Shown here: positions 22,002-35,349 of the stretch, piece after piece
How the letters are laid out: every line of letters begins with the position of its first letter
Numbering within the stretch: the stretch's first letter is position 1
DNA from: Panicum virgatum
Lineage: Eukaryota; Streptophyta; Magnoliopsida; Poales; Poaceae
Assembly: GCF_016808335.1 (NCBI RefSeq)
Contig: NC_053153.1
Coordinates: 24,910,090-24,974,089 of the forward strand
Direction of reading: 5' to 3'
Length of the DNA: 64,000 nt
Program-made: the position numbers and the translations under genes
Notes under the pieces: generated by a model
Databases searched by the model: none
Seen by the model: the letters and a program-made list of their open reading frames with translations, nothing else
Told to the model about the DNA's origin: nothing

Positions 22002-24450
22002 TGTGGCAGTCCCGCCTAAATTAATCCGGCTTAAGAGCGCTAACCATCATCAAAACGACAATCAGAGTTAACACGCACTTAAAACGGAGTAATCCGGCAG
22101 TGCTGTCGGGTAAAATCCCGATTAAACCACTTGAAACAGGATCGACAAAGCAGTTCAGAGCGTGCAACATTTCACAAATTTTACAGCACAGAGTATGAGA
22201 TTGAATTATTATTACAAACCAAGATTGAATTATTATTACAAACTAAGTTTGAATTTATAAAAGAACAACAGAGTTCAAGTTTGACGAAAAACGAACGATA
22301 GTCTAGCGTCGACACCAGACGTCATGATGAAGCCCGTACATGACGTCAACCGGATCCTCAGATGTACCACCTGAAAAACAAAGCCACAAGCAAGGCTGAG
22401 TATACTAATACTCAGCAAGGCTTACCCGACTAAGGGTATACTTAGCCCTTTATCTAGACATGCAAGACTTTTGTCTTGAGAGGTTTGTTTTGCTGAAAAG
22501 CAGTAAAGAGTAGATCCTTAATTTCAGGTTTTAGCTTCCAAATTCTAGTTAAATTAACTATTCTAGGTGAGCATCTATCCAATAGCATACATGGTGGGAA
22601 ACAATTATCTTTCATTATCCAACCAACCATATTCATCATCATCATCATCATCTTTCACTTCTTACTCTATGTGGCAAAAGGGTTAAGTAGTCCTAAACCG
22701 TGAGAAGCGGACGATTCGAATCGAATTTGTTAGCCTGGCCAGGCAGACCTAACACACACGTATGGGAACCAAGTCACCCACACGATTTTTCCCCTTTCTT
22801 TCCGGGTTGTGGATCAGGGTCACCCACTTCGAGTACAAGGATCCACGCAACGGTACGGCGCCAAGTCGTGAGCCTCCTTGCACCCGCATGTGGCCGCATG
22901 AGAACAACGTTCAAAGAGGGTGAAAGTAAAGTCCACTCGCCGGGCCGATCAAGTACTTAAGCTTACCGATTACCATATTTCTCGGCATGTGGTTAGTACG
23001 TTCAAAAGCTTAACCACCACTACCACACACTGTGGCCTTATCCATTTTCACTAAACAGACGGGGTATCATAAGTACCACAACCCCGCCCGTGAGCCTTAT
23101 AGTTGTAGTATGTAGTAGACATTCAACGCCTATAATTCTCGCGAGTGAGAGGAAATCACTCGACTTCTACCGAACCATTAGCCTAGCCATCTAGCGACCT
23201 ACACATACTAGTGTTCAGGCATAGGTACCTAGGAATCATGCAGCTAAGGTTCCAAGCAACTCCTTTAAACTTAAATGCGCAAGTAGATAGAAATAATAAG
23301 TTGCATAAATTTAAAATAGATAGGACATGCTCCGGGGCTTGCCTGGGATTAACATTAGGTCAGTGTTAGTTAGAGGAGAATTGCTCAACGAGCAGCTTCC
23401 TTCGGTCTTGTACATCGGGATCCATCCGTCCATCTTCTAGACGTGTCCACCATTCACCGTCTTCTGGCTCGGTTCCAACATCACATCCTTCATGTGGTAC
23501 ATCTATCGTACCTAAATGAAATGCAACAATGCATATGTATGAATGCAAAGTTTCGATTTGCTCAACAATGTAGATGTTATTATTTTTCCTTCACAATAAA
23601 GTTGTAGTCCAACAGGATGTGAGTTTGGATGTGAACTTCTTAATTATCATCTCCTGGGCAGTCATTTATAGAGTAGAAATTTTATCTACACTAACTCATA
23701 AAAGAGCTGTGTGTGTTGCTTTTCTTTTATATTAGTACAGAAAAATGCAGAAAAAATGTCTTTCATCATATTAACACATGGAAAACAAGGGAAAACTATA
23801 ACTAAAGCTAAAAGCATAGAATAGTGCTGATATTGTTATGAGAGATGCTTTACTGGTTCCCTAGTGCGCAGTAACATTTTCAGGTCATTTGATGTAACAA
23901 ATAAATCATAAAAACTCATGAATCTATTACTACTAGTGTACAAAAACAAAACTCTAGGGTAAATCATGCAAGTTCTGGTAATGAAATTTGACCAGTAGGT
24001 TAGATTCCTTAAGATGAGCTTGTGGTAAAGTTTTCATAATTTATTGAGCTATATAGCAAGCATAGGAATTTAGATTCCTTTCCTAGGCATTTATCTAACT
24101 ACAAATCTACAGAGTAAAATACTTAGTTTCAGTGGCTAAAATTTTACAGGCATGATCATGTTCTGAAAAACAAGCTCTAGTCAAAATATGAGATTTTTCT
24201 AATGAAGAAAACTAGGGTTTTTGATTTACAAAGTTGATTCATGAATAAATCAAAAGGACTAGTTATACATTACTAAAAGTTCCCAAACTTTTTCTATAGC
24301 ATCTAGAAACTAAATTAAGGATTCTTTAAAAATTTCAGATCAGGAAAACTAAAATAGAACCCTGTGGATTTAATTCTATTTAACATAAGCATAAACCAAG
24401 ATCTAATGAAACATATAAAACTAGGGTTTTGCGAGATTTTTGCAGAGAGC
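22002..24450 (-). mobile_element. Truncated long LTR of the same family as 5944-10281
   Basis: Begins TGTGGCAGTCCCGCC, matching the left end TGTGGCAG of the element at 5944. It shares the downstream landmarks: CTAATACTCAGCAAG, GGGTATAC followed by AGCCC, TTTGCTGAAAAGCA, the GATTCGAATCGAATTTGTTA phrase, and a region with CGCGAGTGA. The expected far terminus (complement of TGTRACACCC) was not found, so it is truncated; the right edge is approximate. AT-rich, no coding region. Confidence 0.75.
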
Positions 24451-25023
24451 AATTTAGGCATGGATTTGGGCCCTTGATAGTACTTGAGCAGTAATTTTCC
24501 AACACATGGAAAGTTAATTTCACACGAAGAAGTAATATGTTTGTTGCATGTCGTATATGACTAGACTAAGTGTCCTGTTGACCAATCAGCCACTATTTAG
24601 TGTTTTAGTTGCACGGTGTGATCTAGAGCAGCTTGAATGGCTCCCATTTTAATATGTGCCAAATTAACGGTGCTTACAATGGTTGCTAGAATTGAATCCT
24701 GTTGAGACCAATTGCATTTTATGGTTCCGTTAGGAGTTGATGTTTATGTTTACGATGAATTTCATGAGTTCATATCTATCCCTGTCATCTACGTTATACG
24801 GTTTGAATATATTTTGATGAATAAAAATTTAGTTCGCACAGCGGTGCCCACGCCGAACCTCTGACGGTCTTAAATTACACCCAAAAATCGCGCGGTAGTA
24901 AAAAGTGTGTCCCTTCCCAACCATCTGTCCTGAATTAATGCTCGCTTGACCAAATATCTACAAGTTTGTTCTGATTTAATGCTGGTCTGATCAGACAACC
25001 TCAGAAAAGGTTTTGGCACGATT

Positions 25024-25373
25024 TTAGGCCCTGTTTAGATCCGATTCCGTAAACCCCGTAAACACAAAAAAAAAAATCATATCGAATGTTTCGACATATG
25101 CATGGAGTATTAAATGAAGTCTATTTACAAAAAAATTTGCATGGATGGGCTGTAAATCGCGAGACGAATCTAATGAGCCTACTTAATTCATGATTTTGCA
25201 ACAGTGATGCTACAGTAACCATCTGTTAATTATTGATTAATTATGAATTAATTAACATCATTAGATTCGTCTCGCGATTTACAACCCATCTGTGCAAAAA
25301 GTTTTGTAAACAGATTTTATTTAGTATTTCAAATTAGTAAGATTCCTTTGAAAAAAATTTGAACACAGCCTTA
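25024..25373. mobile_element. Tourist-like MITE
   Basis: The body 25027-25370 (344 bp) starts GGCCCTGTTTAGATCC and ends with the complement of GGCTGTGTTCAAAT, flanked by TTA on both sides. The interior contains palindromic halves around ATTAATTATGAATTAATTAA and the phrase CGAGACGAATCTAATGAG, also found in the MITE fragment at 42400-42634. Confidence 0.85.
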
Positions 25374-25599
25374 GTTGAACGGTAGTCACGCACGGCGGCA
25401 CAATCACCGGACCACCGACAAGCTAAAATTACGCTCTTGGCGTGGGATTAAGTAAAAAGCGAGCATGTGTCATCGACTGGTGTGTAAAAACGAATTGAAT
25501 CGTTGTTCCATGGGAGCTCCAGCGAGTGCTTGTGGCCGTAAATATGTGTCGGATTGGTGTGACGGCCGTAAAATCATTTCAAACATGAAGGAAGTAATA

Positions 25600-26885
25600 A
25601 CCTCAGAGTCATATGATTCACAAGTTATATACTACTATGAATCACAAAAAAATACTGCTCTATATTATGAAAAGTATTACTCTAAATTATGAAAGTCTAA
25701 ATTGTGGAAAATGGTACTTGAGTAAGAAAAAATACTACTCTCATTTAGGAAACAATACTACTAAAAAGTTTGAAAATGCTACTAGAATCTTGAATCCTTG
25801 AACCTTTAACTATGGATGTAGCAGCTCGTGGTGCAATGTACCATGGAGTTGTCGTTGCGTAGGTCCAAAATTGTACCATATGAGTACCTCCGTGGACATG
25901 TGCTGCCTGCTACCTACCCAGATCACGAAGTAAAAAAAAAAAATCTCTCTTCAAGCAGTTCCTGGTTATGCATATGCATTGGGGCTGAATTATTTTTCAT
26001 GATGCGCTCATCACCTAGGAAGAGGATTCTCTTCACTTAATCTATCATACACATGAAACAAATGAAATCAAAACATCATACAATAATATTGAGAACTAAC
26101 CACAAGGAGTAATTTCCTTTTTAATTCTCCGAACATTTGAAATTAATCATGGACATGGTGAGATATTAATTACCTTGAACATTTAGAACTTATCTAATAT
26201 TCTTTTTACTACCCAAACATTCAAAATTACTTGTGAACATGCCAAGATGTGAATTACCTTAAACATTTATAATTAGTCTTGGTCAGAGTACAACAATGGC
26301 ATGGATCCAATAGGACTACTCTAATATGTGCATTACTTCTCTGAACATTTAAAATTACTTCTAGGCTTGATACTCATGTATAGAATAACAACTTCCGATC
26401 CATGCGTGAAATAAAAAGGTTCAGAATTGTAGTATATCAAAATTTGAGATCAATTCTAAACATAAAAGAACTGTCATGAATCAGCTGCCAAAAGCAATCG
26501 GGGATTTGGTTTCAGATCTTGCAAAAAACAACTGTATGCTATTTAATTTCCGCCTTAAGAATCATGCATCAATCCCCTGCAGAGGGTACTGACATGTACG
26601 CTACCTGCACAAATGGGCAATATGACCTCATGGTCTCATGGGTCAAAAGTTTTGAACTACTATAAAGCATAAAAAATACTACTCCATATTATTAAAAATA
26701 CTACTCAAAATTATAAAAATACTTCTCTAAATTATGGAAAATACTACTTCGAGTAGGAATAAAATACCACTCTATGTTATGAAAAATATTCCTCAAAATT
26801 GTTAAAATACTTCTCTAAAATTGTGGAAAATCGTACTTGAGTAAGAAAAGAAATACGAATCTAATTTATGAACAACTCTACTAGT
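25600..26885. repeat. AT-rich tandem-repeat region, two arrays
   Basis: Arrays at about 25620-25775 and 26655-26885 consist of degenerate units of form AATACTACTCTAAATTATGA and end alike (GTGGAAAATNGTACTTGAGTAAG). Between them, 26095-26370 has degenerate units of form ATTACCTTGAACATTTAGAA. Direct orientation of the two arrays suggests subterminal repeats of a larger decayed transposon. No gene is supported here. Confidence 0.55.
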
Positions 26886-27353
26886 GGAAAACATGGCATC
26901 GTTAGTGTGAGATTTGAAATTTAGGGCACGAGGGTGCAGACCGGCCGGTAGACGAAGCCACGGCACCCGCGCACCCTCTCTACCTCAATTACTTGCAGTC
27001 AGTCATATCGTCAGCTCATCGAAGCAGATCCGTCAAGAACCACCACAACAATCTCTCCGATAGACTTGCATTCGTAGAAGGCGTCATCGGCCAGACCCGT
27101 ACAACATCGCCTAGGAGATTAGCATGAGCTGCATATTATTGTTCCGGCGTTCCCCTCTGCATGCTGCAAGGAGAAATGTGGAGGCATTTTTATTTTAGTG
27201 CAACATATCTTTGATCCCAACCAATACAAGAACAAGGGGTGCAGAGAAGCATAAAGAAGAAACAACACATGGAGGGGGATACCGCTCCTGCTCCTGTGCA
27301 GATTCGCCCGTTGAGGATAGTGATTGTGATTCGTGAGGCTGCTGAATGAGAGA
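26886..27353. other. Intergenic stretch, no gene seen
   Basis: Lies between the AT-rich arrays and the mosaic retroelement. Short frames without domains occur on the minus strand, but none has supporting splice or start context. Confidence 0.3.
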
Positions 27354-28930
27354 TGTGGGACCGAAGCCGGCGACCAGAGGGGGGGTGAATGAGAGCCGAT
27401 CAAAATTTCTTCCGAAATTCAAACAGTCGGCCTATATCCCGAAAATCACCCGAACCCTCAAGCGTTCTAGCCAAAGTTTGGAACAGCTATGTAAAAGCTA
27501 AACCAACACAAAAGACCTCGAACGAGCGAGCGAAACCACAAAGCAAATCGGAAGCGAATTGGGAAATCTGCAGCACTGATCTGCCAGGACCGGTCTGACC
27601 GGTGCGCTGGACCGGTCTGACCGGTGCGCTGGACCGGTCTGACCGGTCGTGCCTACCGGTCTGACCGGTAGCACCCAGAAAGCCCCCGAGAAATTGGATT
27701 CAAACGATGAATCCCGAGCAAACGACCACGAAATCCGATGAAACTTGGGGGATTGCTTCGCCCCTACCCCGTGAACATATTCCCAAAAGATCTCGTCCTA
27801 AAGATCACCGAATCGTGAGAATTATGGGAGAGATCAAAAGGGATTGAGGTTTTCTCAAATACTCAAGAACTCGAAATCGAACACGCCAGTGATTCCAGAG
27901 GGTTTAGGTCAGAATTGGGAGCACGAGAATCACAGCAAAGAACTCGAGGTCTCCTCTCAATCAAGTGTGCCAAAAACAAAATCGAAAATCTATTGCATAA
28001 GGCACAAAACCAGGGGGTTGAATCAAATCAAAAGCCCAGAGGGCACGAGGAGGATAAGGCCTCCTTTCCCAATCAAATCCCTTACAAGGTTTCAACAATC
28101 CATGGACAAAATCAACTCAAACGAGAGGAACAGAGGGAGGGAGACGCAGGGGCGGCGGCCTGGAGAAACAGAGAGTCCACGAACAGATTACAAAAGCCGC
28201 ACTTAACCTAACACAAGTGAAGGGGTATTTATACCCACGGGACCGGTCAGACCGGTACGTTGGACCGGTCAGACTGGTTGGTTAGACCGGTCAGACCGGT
28301 GCCAGGGACCGGTCAGACCGGTTGGCCTGCAGCACCCCCTGTACAACGATCTCATCCGACGGCCGAGGTTCTTTCTTCGAAACGAAGTCTTCTCCGCGAT
28401 GCCGCCGTCTTGATGAAGATCCAGTCCGCGGTTTTGGAGGGTCCGCGAAACCCGGGTATGTGGCCGGTTTTGAGAAAACCGCCAAAACCTCACGCGCGGG
28501 AAGATTCCCGCCTCCACGCCGTGGCCCTAGACGCCGTTCCCGCCTCGGCCTTCTGACGGCCCTAGACGCCGCCCGACGCCCGTCACCTCCTCGCCCGCAG
28601 CGAGGCCCTAGACGCCGTCGACGCCCGTCGCCTCCGTCAGTCCCGAGACCGACGCCCGTGCCTCCACGACTCGGCGTCTTCAACCGCCGTCCGCCTCCTT
28701 GGTTTTGTGGCGCAAACCAAGAAACCCGCCTTCCGTCGCCGCTTGCGCCCTCGATCCAGGAGTGGATGCCACAGCTGCCGCCCGGTCCGAGCTCCGGTCC
28801 CGGCTGCCCTTCACCGCCGTCCACCGCACGGTCCATCGGCCACAGCACCTCCACGGCAGCTCCCCGTCGACACTCGACGCCCGTGTACCTGCAATCCAAA
28901 GACCAAGCGCACGATCACACACGGTTGACA
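27354..28930 (-). repeat. 3' LTR of the copia part (1577 bp)
   Basis: TG...CA bounded (TGTGGGACC to GGTTGACA on the + strand) and nearly identical to 38282-39881. It holds two clusters of 15-mers: ACCGGTCTGACCGGT four times at 27589-27670, and its reverse complement ACCGGTCAGACCGGT (one copy altered) at 28242-28322. GC-rich DNA at 28320-28900 gives long frames on both strands that are compositional. Confidence 0.92.
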
Positions 28931-28932
28931 AT

Positions 28933-29108
28933 TCTGTTGGGCCAGCTTCTATTCTTCTGGGCCTTCATTCTTCAGTAGCATGACGAAGTTCAATTCTCTT
29001 GCACGGGCCCGAGTGATTGGCCCAGAAGGTGGCGCCTGGGGTGGAGGTGCATCTGGAGACGCTAGAGAAGGTGCTGCTGGTGTAGACGTACTCGTGGTGT
29101 CCTCATCA
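28933..29108 (-). repeat. 176-bp direct repeat, copy A (gypsy 3' end)
   Basis: Encodes the last residues of the gypsy polyprotein plus its 3' tail. Identical to 35174-35349 except for one base (GAGAAG versus GAGAGG), at a constant offset of 6241 bp. Confidence 0.95.
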
Positions 29109-32100
29109 TCCTCCCCTTCTTGAACTGAAGTCGTCCTCGACGGCAACTCCTCATCCTCGCCCGCATATGGTTTCAAATCTGCAACATTAAAACTAGTGGA
29201 AACACCAAACTCCGCAGGCAGGTCAAGAACATAAGCATTATCATTAATCTTGGTTAGCACCTTAAAAGGACCAGCAGCACGAGGCATCAATTTAGAACGA
29301 CGCAAAGTAGGAAAACGATCCTTTCGCAAATGCAACCAAACCATATCACCTGGTTCAAAAGTAACATGTTTTCTTCCTTTACTACCAGCAACCTGATACT
29401 TAGCATTAGTAGCAGCAATGTTTTGTTGTGTTTGTTCATGGAGGTTAAGCATGTGTTCAACATGTGCAACAGCATCTATATGTGGGGCGCCCTCAGCATC
29501 AAGCGAAAACAAATCAATAGGCGCCCGAGGAATGTAACCATAAACAATCTGGAAAGGGCACATCTTTGTAGAAGAATGTGTGGCACGATTGTATGCAAAT
29601 TCAATATGAGGCAAACAATCTTCCCAACGTTTCAAATTTTTGTCTAAAACAGCCCTAAGCATGGTTGACAAAGTTCTATTAACCACCTCAGTTTGTCCAT
29701 CAGTCTGAGGGTGACAAGTTGTGCTAAACAGCAATTTAGTTCCCAATTTATTCCAAAGTGATCTCCAAAAATGACTGAGAAACTTAGCATCACGATCAGA
29801 GACTATTGTATTCGGAATACCATGCAAACGAATAATCTCTCGAAAGAACAATTCAGCAACACTGTTAGCATCATCAGTTTTATGACATGGTATAAAATGA
29901 GCCATTTTGGAGAATCTATCAACAACCACAAAAATGCTATCCCTCCCCTTCTTAGTTCTAGGCAATCCCAAAACAAAGTCCATAGAAATATCAAGCCAAG
30001 GGGAAGTAGGGACAGGCAAAGGCATATACAAACCATGGTTGTTCAGTCGTGACTTAGCTTTCTGACAAGTAGTGCAGCGGGCAACAAGGCGCTCGACATC
30101 ACGGCGCATCCGGGGCCAAAAGAAGTGGGCGGCCAGCACCTCATGCGTCTTGTAGACGCCAAAGTGTCCCATGAGACCGCCTCCGTGTGCTTCCTGTAAC
30201 AACAAAAGACGAACCGAGCTTGCTGGAACACACAGCTTGTTAGCGCGAAACAGGAACCCATCCTGCATGTGAAATTTGCCCCATGGTTTGCCATTCATAC
30301 AATGAGCTAAGATATCTTTAAAATCAGAATCATCGACATATTGATCTTTCACAGTTTGCAAGCCAAAGATTTTAAAATCTAACTGGGATAGCATGGTATA
30401 TCGACGAGACAAAGCATCAGCAATGACATTTTCCTTCCCATTCTTGTGTTTAATAATGTAAGGGAAAGACTCAATGAATTCTACCCAATTAGCATGACGA
30501 CGATTCAGATTTGTTTGGGTACGAATATGTTTCAAAGCCTCATGATCAGAATGGATTATAAACTCGCGATGCCAAAGATAGTGCTGCCATGTTTGCAAAG
30601 TGCGAACTAAAGCATAAAGCTCCTTATCATAAGTAGAATATCTCAGGTTAGCACCGCTTAATTTCTCACTAAAATAAGCAACCGGTTTTCCTTCTTGTAA
30701 CAAAACAGCACCTAGCCCAATACCGCTAGCATCACATTCAAGCTCAAACACTTTATTAAAATCAGGCAATTGCAAGAGAGGAGCATGTGTTAACTTATCT
30801 TTCAAAGTGTTGAACGCTACCTCCTGCGAGTCGCCCCAAGAAAATGGCGCACCTTTCTTTGTAAGCTCGTGCAAAGGGGCTGCAATGGAACTAAAGTCAC
30901 GGACGAACCTACGGTAGAAACCGGCAAGTCCAAGAAAGCTCCGAATTTGTGTGACCGTCGTCGGTGTAGGCCATTCCCGAATGGCATCGATCTTGCTGCT
31001 GTCCACCTCAATGCCCTGTGGAGTAACAACATAGCCAAGAAACGAGACACGTTGTGTGCAAAAGATGCATTTTTCTATATTTCCAAACAAGTGAGCAGTA
31101 CGCAACGCATCAAAAACAGCACGCAAATGTTCTAAATGTTCTTGCATAGACTTGCTATAAATCAGGATATCATCAAAATAGACAACAACGAACAATCCTA
31201 TGAAAGGCCTTAGAACTTCATTCATTAAGCGCATAAAGGTACTGGGAGCATTAGTCAATCCAAACGGCATAACCAACCATTCATATAACCCAAATTTCGT
31301 TTTAAAAGCCGTTTTCCATTCATCACCCAGTTTCATTCTAATCTGGTGGTAACCACTACGCAAATCAATCTTAGTGAAAATAATGGCACCACTAAGCTCA
31401 TCTAGCATATCATCAAGGCGTGGTATAGGATATCGATAACGAATGGTGATGTTATTAATAGCACGACAGTCTACACACATACGCCATGATCCATCTTTCT
31501 TTGGAACAAGTAACACAGGAACTGAGCAAGGGCTAAGAGACTCACGGATGTAACCCTTGTCGAGCAACGCCTGTACCTGGCGCTGGATCTCCTTCGTCTC
31601 ATCTGGATTTGTACGGTACGGTGCGCGGTTCGGAAGCTGTGCGCCTGGAATGAGATCAATCTGGTGCTCAATACCACGGAGTGGTGGAAGACCCGATGGC
31701 AAGTCCTTGGGAAAGACATCAGCGTACTCCTGCAAAAGGTTAGCAACCACAGGGGGAATATCCAAAGACGGTGCATCATTGAGTGAAACGAGCACACTAT
31801 AGCATACAAGTGCATAGCAGGGCAAATGAGCATCGCAGAGATCATCAAAATCAGCACGTGTAGCAAGTAAAACAGGAGCATTCAACTTGATTTCAGAATT
31901 AGAGGGCGATGGTGATGGTTCAAGTTGTTTAGTATTCCTAGCAGCTCGAGCAAGATCATCTTGAACAATTTGTTCAGGTGTCATTGGATGTATAATTATT
32001 TTCTGACCCTTAAACATGAAAGAATAATGATTTGAACGACCATGATGCAAGCTATCAGTATCGTATTGCCAAGGTCTACCAAGTAACAAAGAGCATGCTT

Positions 32101-33649
32101 CCATGGGAATAACATCACAATCGACAAAATCAGAATAAGCACCCATGGAGAAAGGGACACGCACCGACCGTGTTACTCTAAGTTTTCCACCATCATTAAG
32201 CCACTGAATGTGATATGGATTCGGATGCTTACGAGTGGGTAATGACAACTTCTCGACCAGCACGGTACTCGCCAAGTTGTTGCAGCTGCCGCTGTCGATG
32301 ATGATGCGAATCGACCGCTCCTGCACAACGCCCTTTGTATGGAACAGAGTGTGTCGCTGATTTTTCTCAGGCTGGGCGACCTGTGTACTAAGAACACGCT
32401 GCACAACAAGATTTTCATACCTATCCGCATCACCCGGGGTGACATGTACCTCCTCATTAGCTGCATGGTCAGTGGCAAGCATAGCATGTCGAGGTTCTTC
32501 GGAATCACTTTCAGAAGAGTACTCACCATTGTCACAGATAAGCAAGGTACGCTTGTTTGGGCAGTCCCGAATCATGTGCCCAAATCCTTTGCAACGATGG
32601 CACTGAATATCCCGTGTACGTCCTGTGGAAGGAACAGCGCCTGTGGGAGAGGGTGCTGCAGGTTTGGCCGACCCCTCGCGTGGTGTACTGCTGGTCGTGG
32701 ATGACGCAGGTAGAGCAGGCGCTGAGCTGGTTGCCGGCCTTCTTCCTGCAAAAGAGTTAGGATATGTCTTCGAACGGCGTCCCTGCACTTCACGTTCAGC
32801 TTTGCAAGCATATGCAAACAATGTGGTCATATCAGAATATTCTTTATAATCAAGGATGTCCTGAATTTCGCGGTTCAAACCACCGCGAAAACGAGCCATA
32901 GCAGCGTCATCTGTCTCAAACAAACCACAACGAATCATACCTTTTTGTAACTCCTGATAATAGTCCTCAACAGACTGTTGACCTTGTCGAAAGCACTGCA
33001 TTTTTTCAAGCAAATCTCGTGCATAATATGAAGGGACAAATCTGTGTCGCATGGCAACTTTTAATTGAGTCCAAGTGGTGGGAGTGGGATGTTTTTGTTT
33101 ATATTCACGCCACCAAATTAAAGCAAAATCAGTAAATTCACTAATAGCAGCTTTAACTTGAGAATTAACAGGAATATCATGGCATGAAAATTTCTGGTCG
33201 ACCTCTAGTTCCCAATCAAGATATGCAGCAGGATCATATTTGCCATTAAAAGACGGAATTTTAAATTTAATCTTAGCAAATGAGTCATTAGGTTGATGAC
33301 GTACCACACGGCGGGCACGACCGGTGCGAGTACCCTCTTCCTGTTCCGTGTCACCGCCATAATCTTTCTGTAACTCTGTGATCGATGTGGACAATGTGTC
33401 GAGCCGTGCCACGATGGTGTCGAGCGTGGTCTTAGCGGCCATCTGAGCGAGGTCGAGCTGATCGAACCTCTCGGTCGATGACGTGATCGTCGAGTCAAGC
33501 CGTTCATGCATCGTCTTCATGTCCGCGGCCAGTCCATCAACTCGTGTCCGCATGTCCTGCAGCTTTTCATCCGTCATGCCTTCGTCTCCTGCCATAGTTA
33601 GCGCAAACACAAAAACAAATCCTACGACAACAAGGGTGTAACGGTTCAC
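28949..33649 (-). CDS. Intact Ty3/gypsy Gag-Pol polyprotein
   Basis: This is an uninterrupted 1566-codon frame. The likely start is Met19 ([12 protein letters not shown], 33595), because the 18 residues before it are hydrophobic and atypical. In order: coiled-coil-like N-terminus (residues 25-95), retrotransposon gag (about 120-290), CCHC knuckle [14 protein letters not shown] (about 348-361), retropepsin IIDSGSCNN (about 450), reverse transcriptase with YFDDILIYS (about 823), RNase [14 protein letters not shown] (about 969), integrase HHCC ending CTTCQKAK (about 1190) and core with [16 protein letters not shown] and HPQTDGQTE. The tail is acidic and proline-rich ([15 protein letters not shown]); I see no chromodomain. 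No disabling mutation is visible, suggesting a young insertion. Confidence 0.93.
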   Translation of the reverse strand: MNRYTLVVVGFVFVFALTMAGDEGMTDEKLQDMRTRVDGLAADMKTMHERLDSTITSSTERFDQLDLAQMAAKTTLDTIVARLDTLSTSITELQKDYGGDTEQEEGTRTGRARRVVRHQPNDSFAKIKFKIPSFNGKYDPAAYLDWELEVDQKFSCHDIPVNSQVKAAISEFTDFALIWWREYKQKHPTPTTWTQLKVAMRHRFVPSYYARDLLEKMQCFRQGQQSVEDYYQELQKGMIRCGLFETDDAAMARFRGGLNREIQDILDYKEYSDMTTLFAYACKAEREVQGRRSKTYPNSFAGRRPATSSAPALPASSTTSSTPREGSAKPAAPSPTGAVPSTGRTRDIQCHRCKGFGHMIRDCPNKRTLLICDNGEYSSESDSEEPRHAMLATDHAANEEVHVTPGDADRYENLVVQRVLSTQVAQPEKNQRHTLFHTKGVVQERSIRIIIDSGSCNNLASTVLVEKLSLPTRKHPNPYHIQWLNDGGKLRVTRSVRVPFSMGAYSDFVDCDVIPMEACSLLLGRPWQYDTDSLHHGRSNHYSFMFKGQKIIIHPMTPEQIVQDDLARAARNTKQLEPSPSPSNSEIKLNAPVLLATRADFDDLCDAHLPCYALVCYSVLVSLNDAPSLDIPPVVANLLQEYADVFPKDLPSGLPPLRGIEHQIDLIPGAQLPNRAPYRTNPDETKEIQRQVQALLDKGYIRESLSPCSVPVLLVPKKDGSWRMCVDCRAINNITIRYRYPIPRLDDMLDELSGAIIFTKIDLRSGYHQIRMKLGDEWKTAFKTKFGLYEWLVMPFGLTNAPSTFMRLMNEVLRPFIGLFVVVYFDDILIYSKSMQEHLEHLRAVFDALRTAHLFGNIEKCIFCTQRVSFLGYVVTPQGIEVDSSKIDAIREWPTPTTVTQIRSFLGLAGFYRRFVRDFSSIAAPLHELTKKGAPFSWGDSQEVAFNTLKDKLTHAPLLQLPDFNKVFELECDASGIGLGAVLLQEGKPVAYFSEKLSGANLRYSTYDKELYALVRTLQTWQHYLWHREFIIHSDHEALKHIRTQTNLNRRHANWVEFIESFPYIIKHKNGKENVIADALSRRYTMLSQLDFKIFGLQTVKDQYVDDSDFKDILAHCMNGKPWGKFHMQDGFLFRANKLCVPASSVRLLLLQEAHGGGLMGHFGVYKTHEVLAAHFFWPRMRRDVERLVARCTTCQKAKSRLNNHGLYMPLPVPTSPWLDISMDFVLGLPRTKKGRDSIFVVVDRFSKMAHFIPCHKTDDANSVAELFFREIIRLHGIPNTIVSDRDAKFLSHFWRSLWNKLGTKLLFSTTCHPQTDGQTEVVNRTLSTMLRAVLDKNLKRWEDCLPHIEFAYNRATHSSTKMCPFQIVYGYIPRAPIDLFSLDAEGAPHIDAVAHVEHMLNLHEQTQQNIAATNAKYQVAGSKGRKHVTFEPGDMVWLHLRKDRFPTLRRSKLMPRAAGPFKVLTKINDNAYVLDLPAEFGVSTSFNVADLKPYAGEDEELPSRTTSVQEGEDDEDTTSTSTPAAPSLASPDAPPPQAPPSGPITRARARELNFVMLLKNEGPEE

Positions 33650-34712
33650 AAGGCGCTCACAGTAGTGCTGTTATCAAATTCTTATCCGTTCTTACCAAGC
33701 ACACAGGGGTGATCTGCAACCAATAGGTAGAACCGGCGAAAGATTGGAGGAGCGATTGCCTGGAGAAACAAAGTCTGCTCGTCGTAGAACTATGTGGGGT
33801 TCTGGGTAGGCTGCACTCAATGCAAGGGTTAGCACAATCAAACAATAATGCAAGGTTGAATTATAGTGCCAAACACGTAATCAAAGCTGCTGGAAACAAG
33901 GTGCAAAAATTGAGCAAGGGTATGGGGAAAAGGAAAAACACAAAAGTGAAGAACAAGGAGGGGCGCACACCTAGGCGTCCTGCGTGATGCGCCCAAATGA
34001 GGTAACCTCCGTTCTGTTTCCCTGTTTTTTTTTTGTTTCTGTTTTTTGTTTCTGTTTTTTTTTTCCGGAGAAACTCACAAACTGATTATATGAGCAAAGG
34101 AATACAAATGAGCAAGTTACCACACACACTTTTCAGGAAAAGTAGGGGTATTCCGGTAACAAGAAGATACTCTCTCTCTCTCTCTCAAGATCCGGGTGTC
34201 CCTTTGTATGGTAGGACTGCCGAGGCAACCAACACTTTCTCAATTGAAGTCGATCAGGATTAGGCAAACCTTTTAAACTTGCTAAAAGGAATACACAACC
34301 GGTGGACAGGGAGGTGTGATCCGAAACAGAAAAAGGAAAGGGGTGGAGGCGTCGGCGCGTGAGAGGCGCGACCAGAAATCACGCACGCGGTTGTGTTTCT
34401 CTCTTTCCTTTTTTTTTTTGACTTGCCAAACACACAAGGCAGGGGAGGGCGATCAGGGGCAGAGAGATGGTGGCGGCGCTAGGGTTAGACGAAAAGAAAA
34501 CAAGGATAGAACACAAAGTAACCAGCAACAATTGAACGCGTAAGCACACAAATTCAACAATGCAAATTATTGAAAGAAAGTGCAAGGCTCAAAGGGTGCT
34601 GGGACAAGGATCTAACCTGATAATAATTTTTGTTTTTTTTGGTTTTGTGGACTGTAGGAAAGGGAAGAACACTAGATAAACTCACCGATCAACCTGGAAA
34701 CCTGATACCACT
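33650..34712 (-). other. Gypsy 5' leader and primer-binding site
   Basis: Non-coding leader between the gypsy LTR and its gag start, with a (CT)n run near 34170-34187. At 34697-34710 the minus strand reads TGGTATCAGGTTTCC, an initiator tRNA-Met primer site, next to the LTR end. Confidence 0.75.
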
Positions 34713-35165
34713 TGATAGAGCCGGAGTGCCCGATCTTTCGGTGAGTAGGGATAAATTCGACTTGGCGGAAGATGACTCTCACGATCCGACTACGACGAGC
34801 GAACCCGAAGCGCCAATGCAATCGCTGAACCAACTCCCTGTGGTTACCGACCTTGTTGATGCAAGATCAGCCTGATCACGAAGATCGTTTCCTGTCCGCA
34901 ATCGAAGAACGAACAAGAAAAGGATGCGAGCAATCTGATTATCTCTCGAAGGTGGAGTCCTGAATACACGAGGACATCGCTGTTTTGCGCGTGTTCCTGA
35001 GTAGCTAAAGCTAGATGTAAACAAAACTCAAGTCTGAATTGAAAAGAAACTTCTCTATAAATAGAGGGAGAGGGGGCGCAGCCCCTAGGGAAGGGCGGCC
35101 AGGAGATGGGGCGCCGCCCCTGGTGTCCAGGGCAAAGGGGGAGGGCGCAGCCCTAGGCGCCCACA
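34713..35165 (-). repeat. Single gypsy LTR (about 453 bp)
   Basis: Bounded on the + strand by TGATAGAGCC (next to the primer site) and GCGCCCACA. A TATA-like CTCTATTTATAGAG occurs on the minus strand near 35053-35066. No second copy exists beside the polyprotein's 3' end. The outer boundary is inferred from the TG...CA rule only. Confidence 0.7.
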
Positions 35166-35173
35166 TAAGGGCC

Positions 35174-35349
35174 TCTGTTGGGCCAGCTTCTATTCTTCTG
35201 GGCCTTCATTCTTCAGTAGCATGACGAAGTTCAATTCTCTTGCACGGGCCCGAGTGATTGGCCCAGAAGGTGGCGCCTGGGGTGGAGGTGCATCTGGAGA
35301 CGCTAGAGAGGGTGCTGCTGGTGTAGACGTACTCGTGGTGTCCTCATCA
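35174..35349 (-). repeat. 176-bp direct repeat, copy B (gypsy C-terminus fused to copia protease)
   Basis: Same sequence as copy A. Here it follows copia protease codons (MDSGCSRHMTGNDK) in frame and precedes the gypsy LTR, as the 3' end of a gypsy copy should. Confidence 0.95.

Noticed and set aside
27589..27670. CRISPR-like array of ACCGGTCTGACCGGT repeats
   Set aside because: Plant nuclear DNA inside an LTR, with repeats only 15 bases long and 6-8-base non-unique spacers; a minisatellite explains it.
28291..28978. Long frames on both strands (over 200 codons) in the copia LTR
   Set aside because: The region is GC-rich and open in several frames on both strands, repeats at 39218-39905 in the other LTR, and the proteins have no domain or family pattern.
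28931..35349. Simple nested insertion of a complete gypsy element into copia
   Set aside because: Only one gypsy LTR is present, there is no duplication of copia sequence at the two joints, and copia pol does not resume on the other side.
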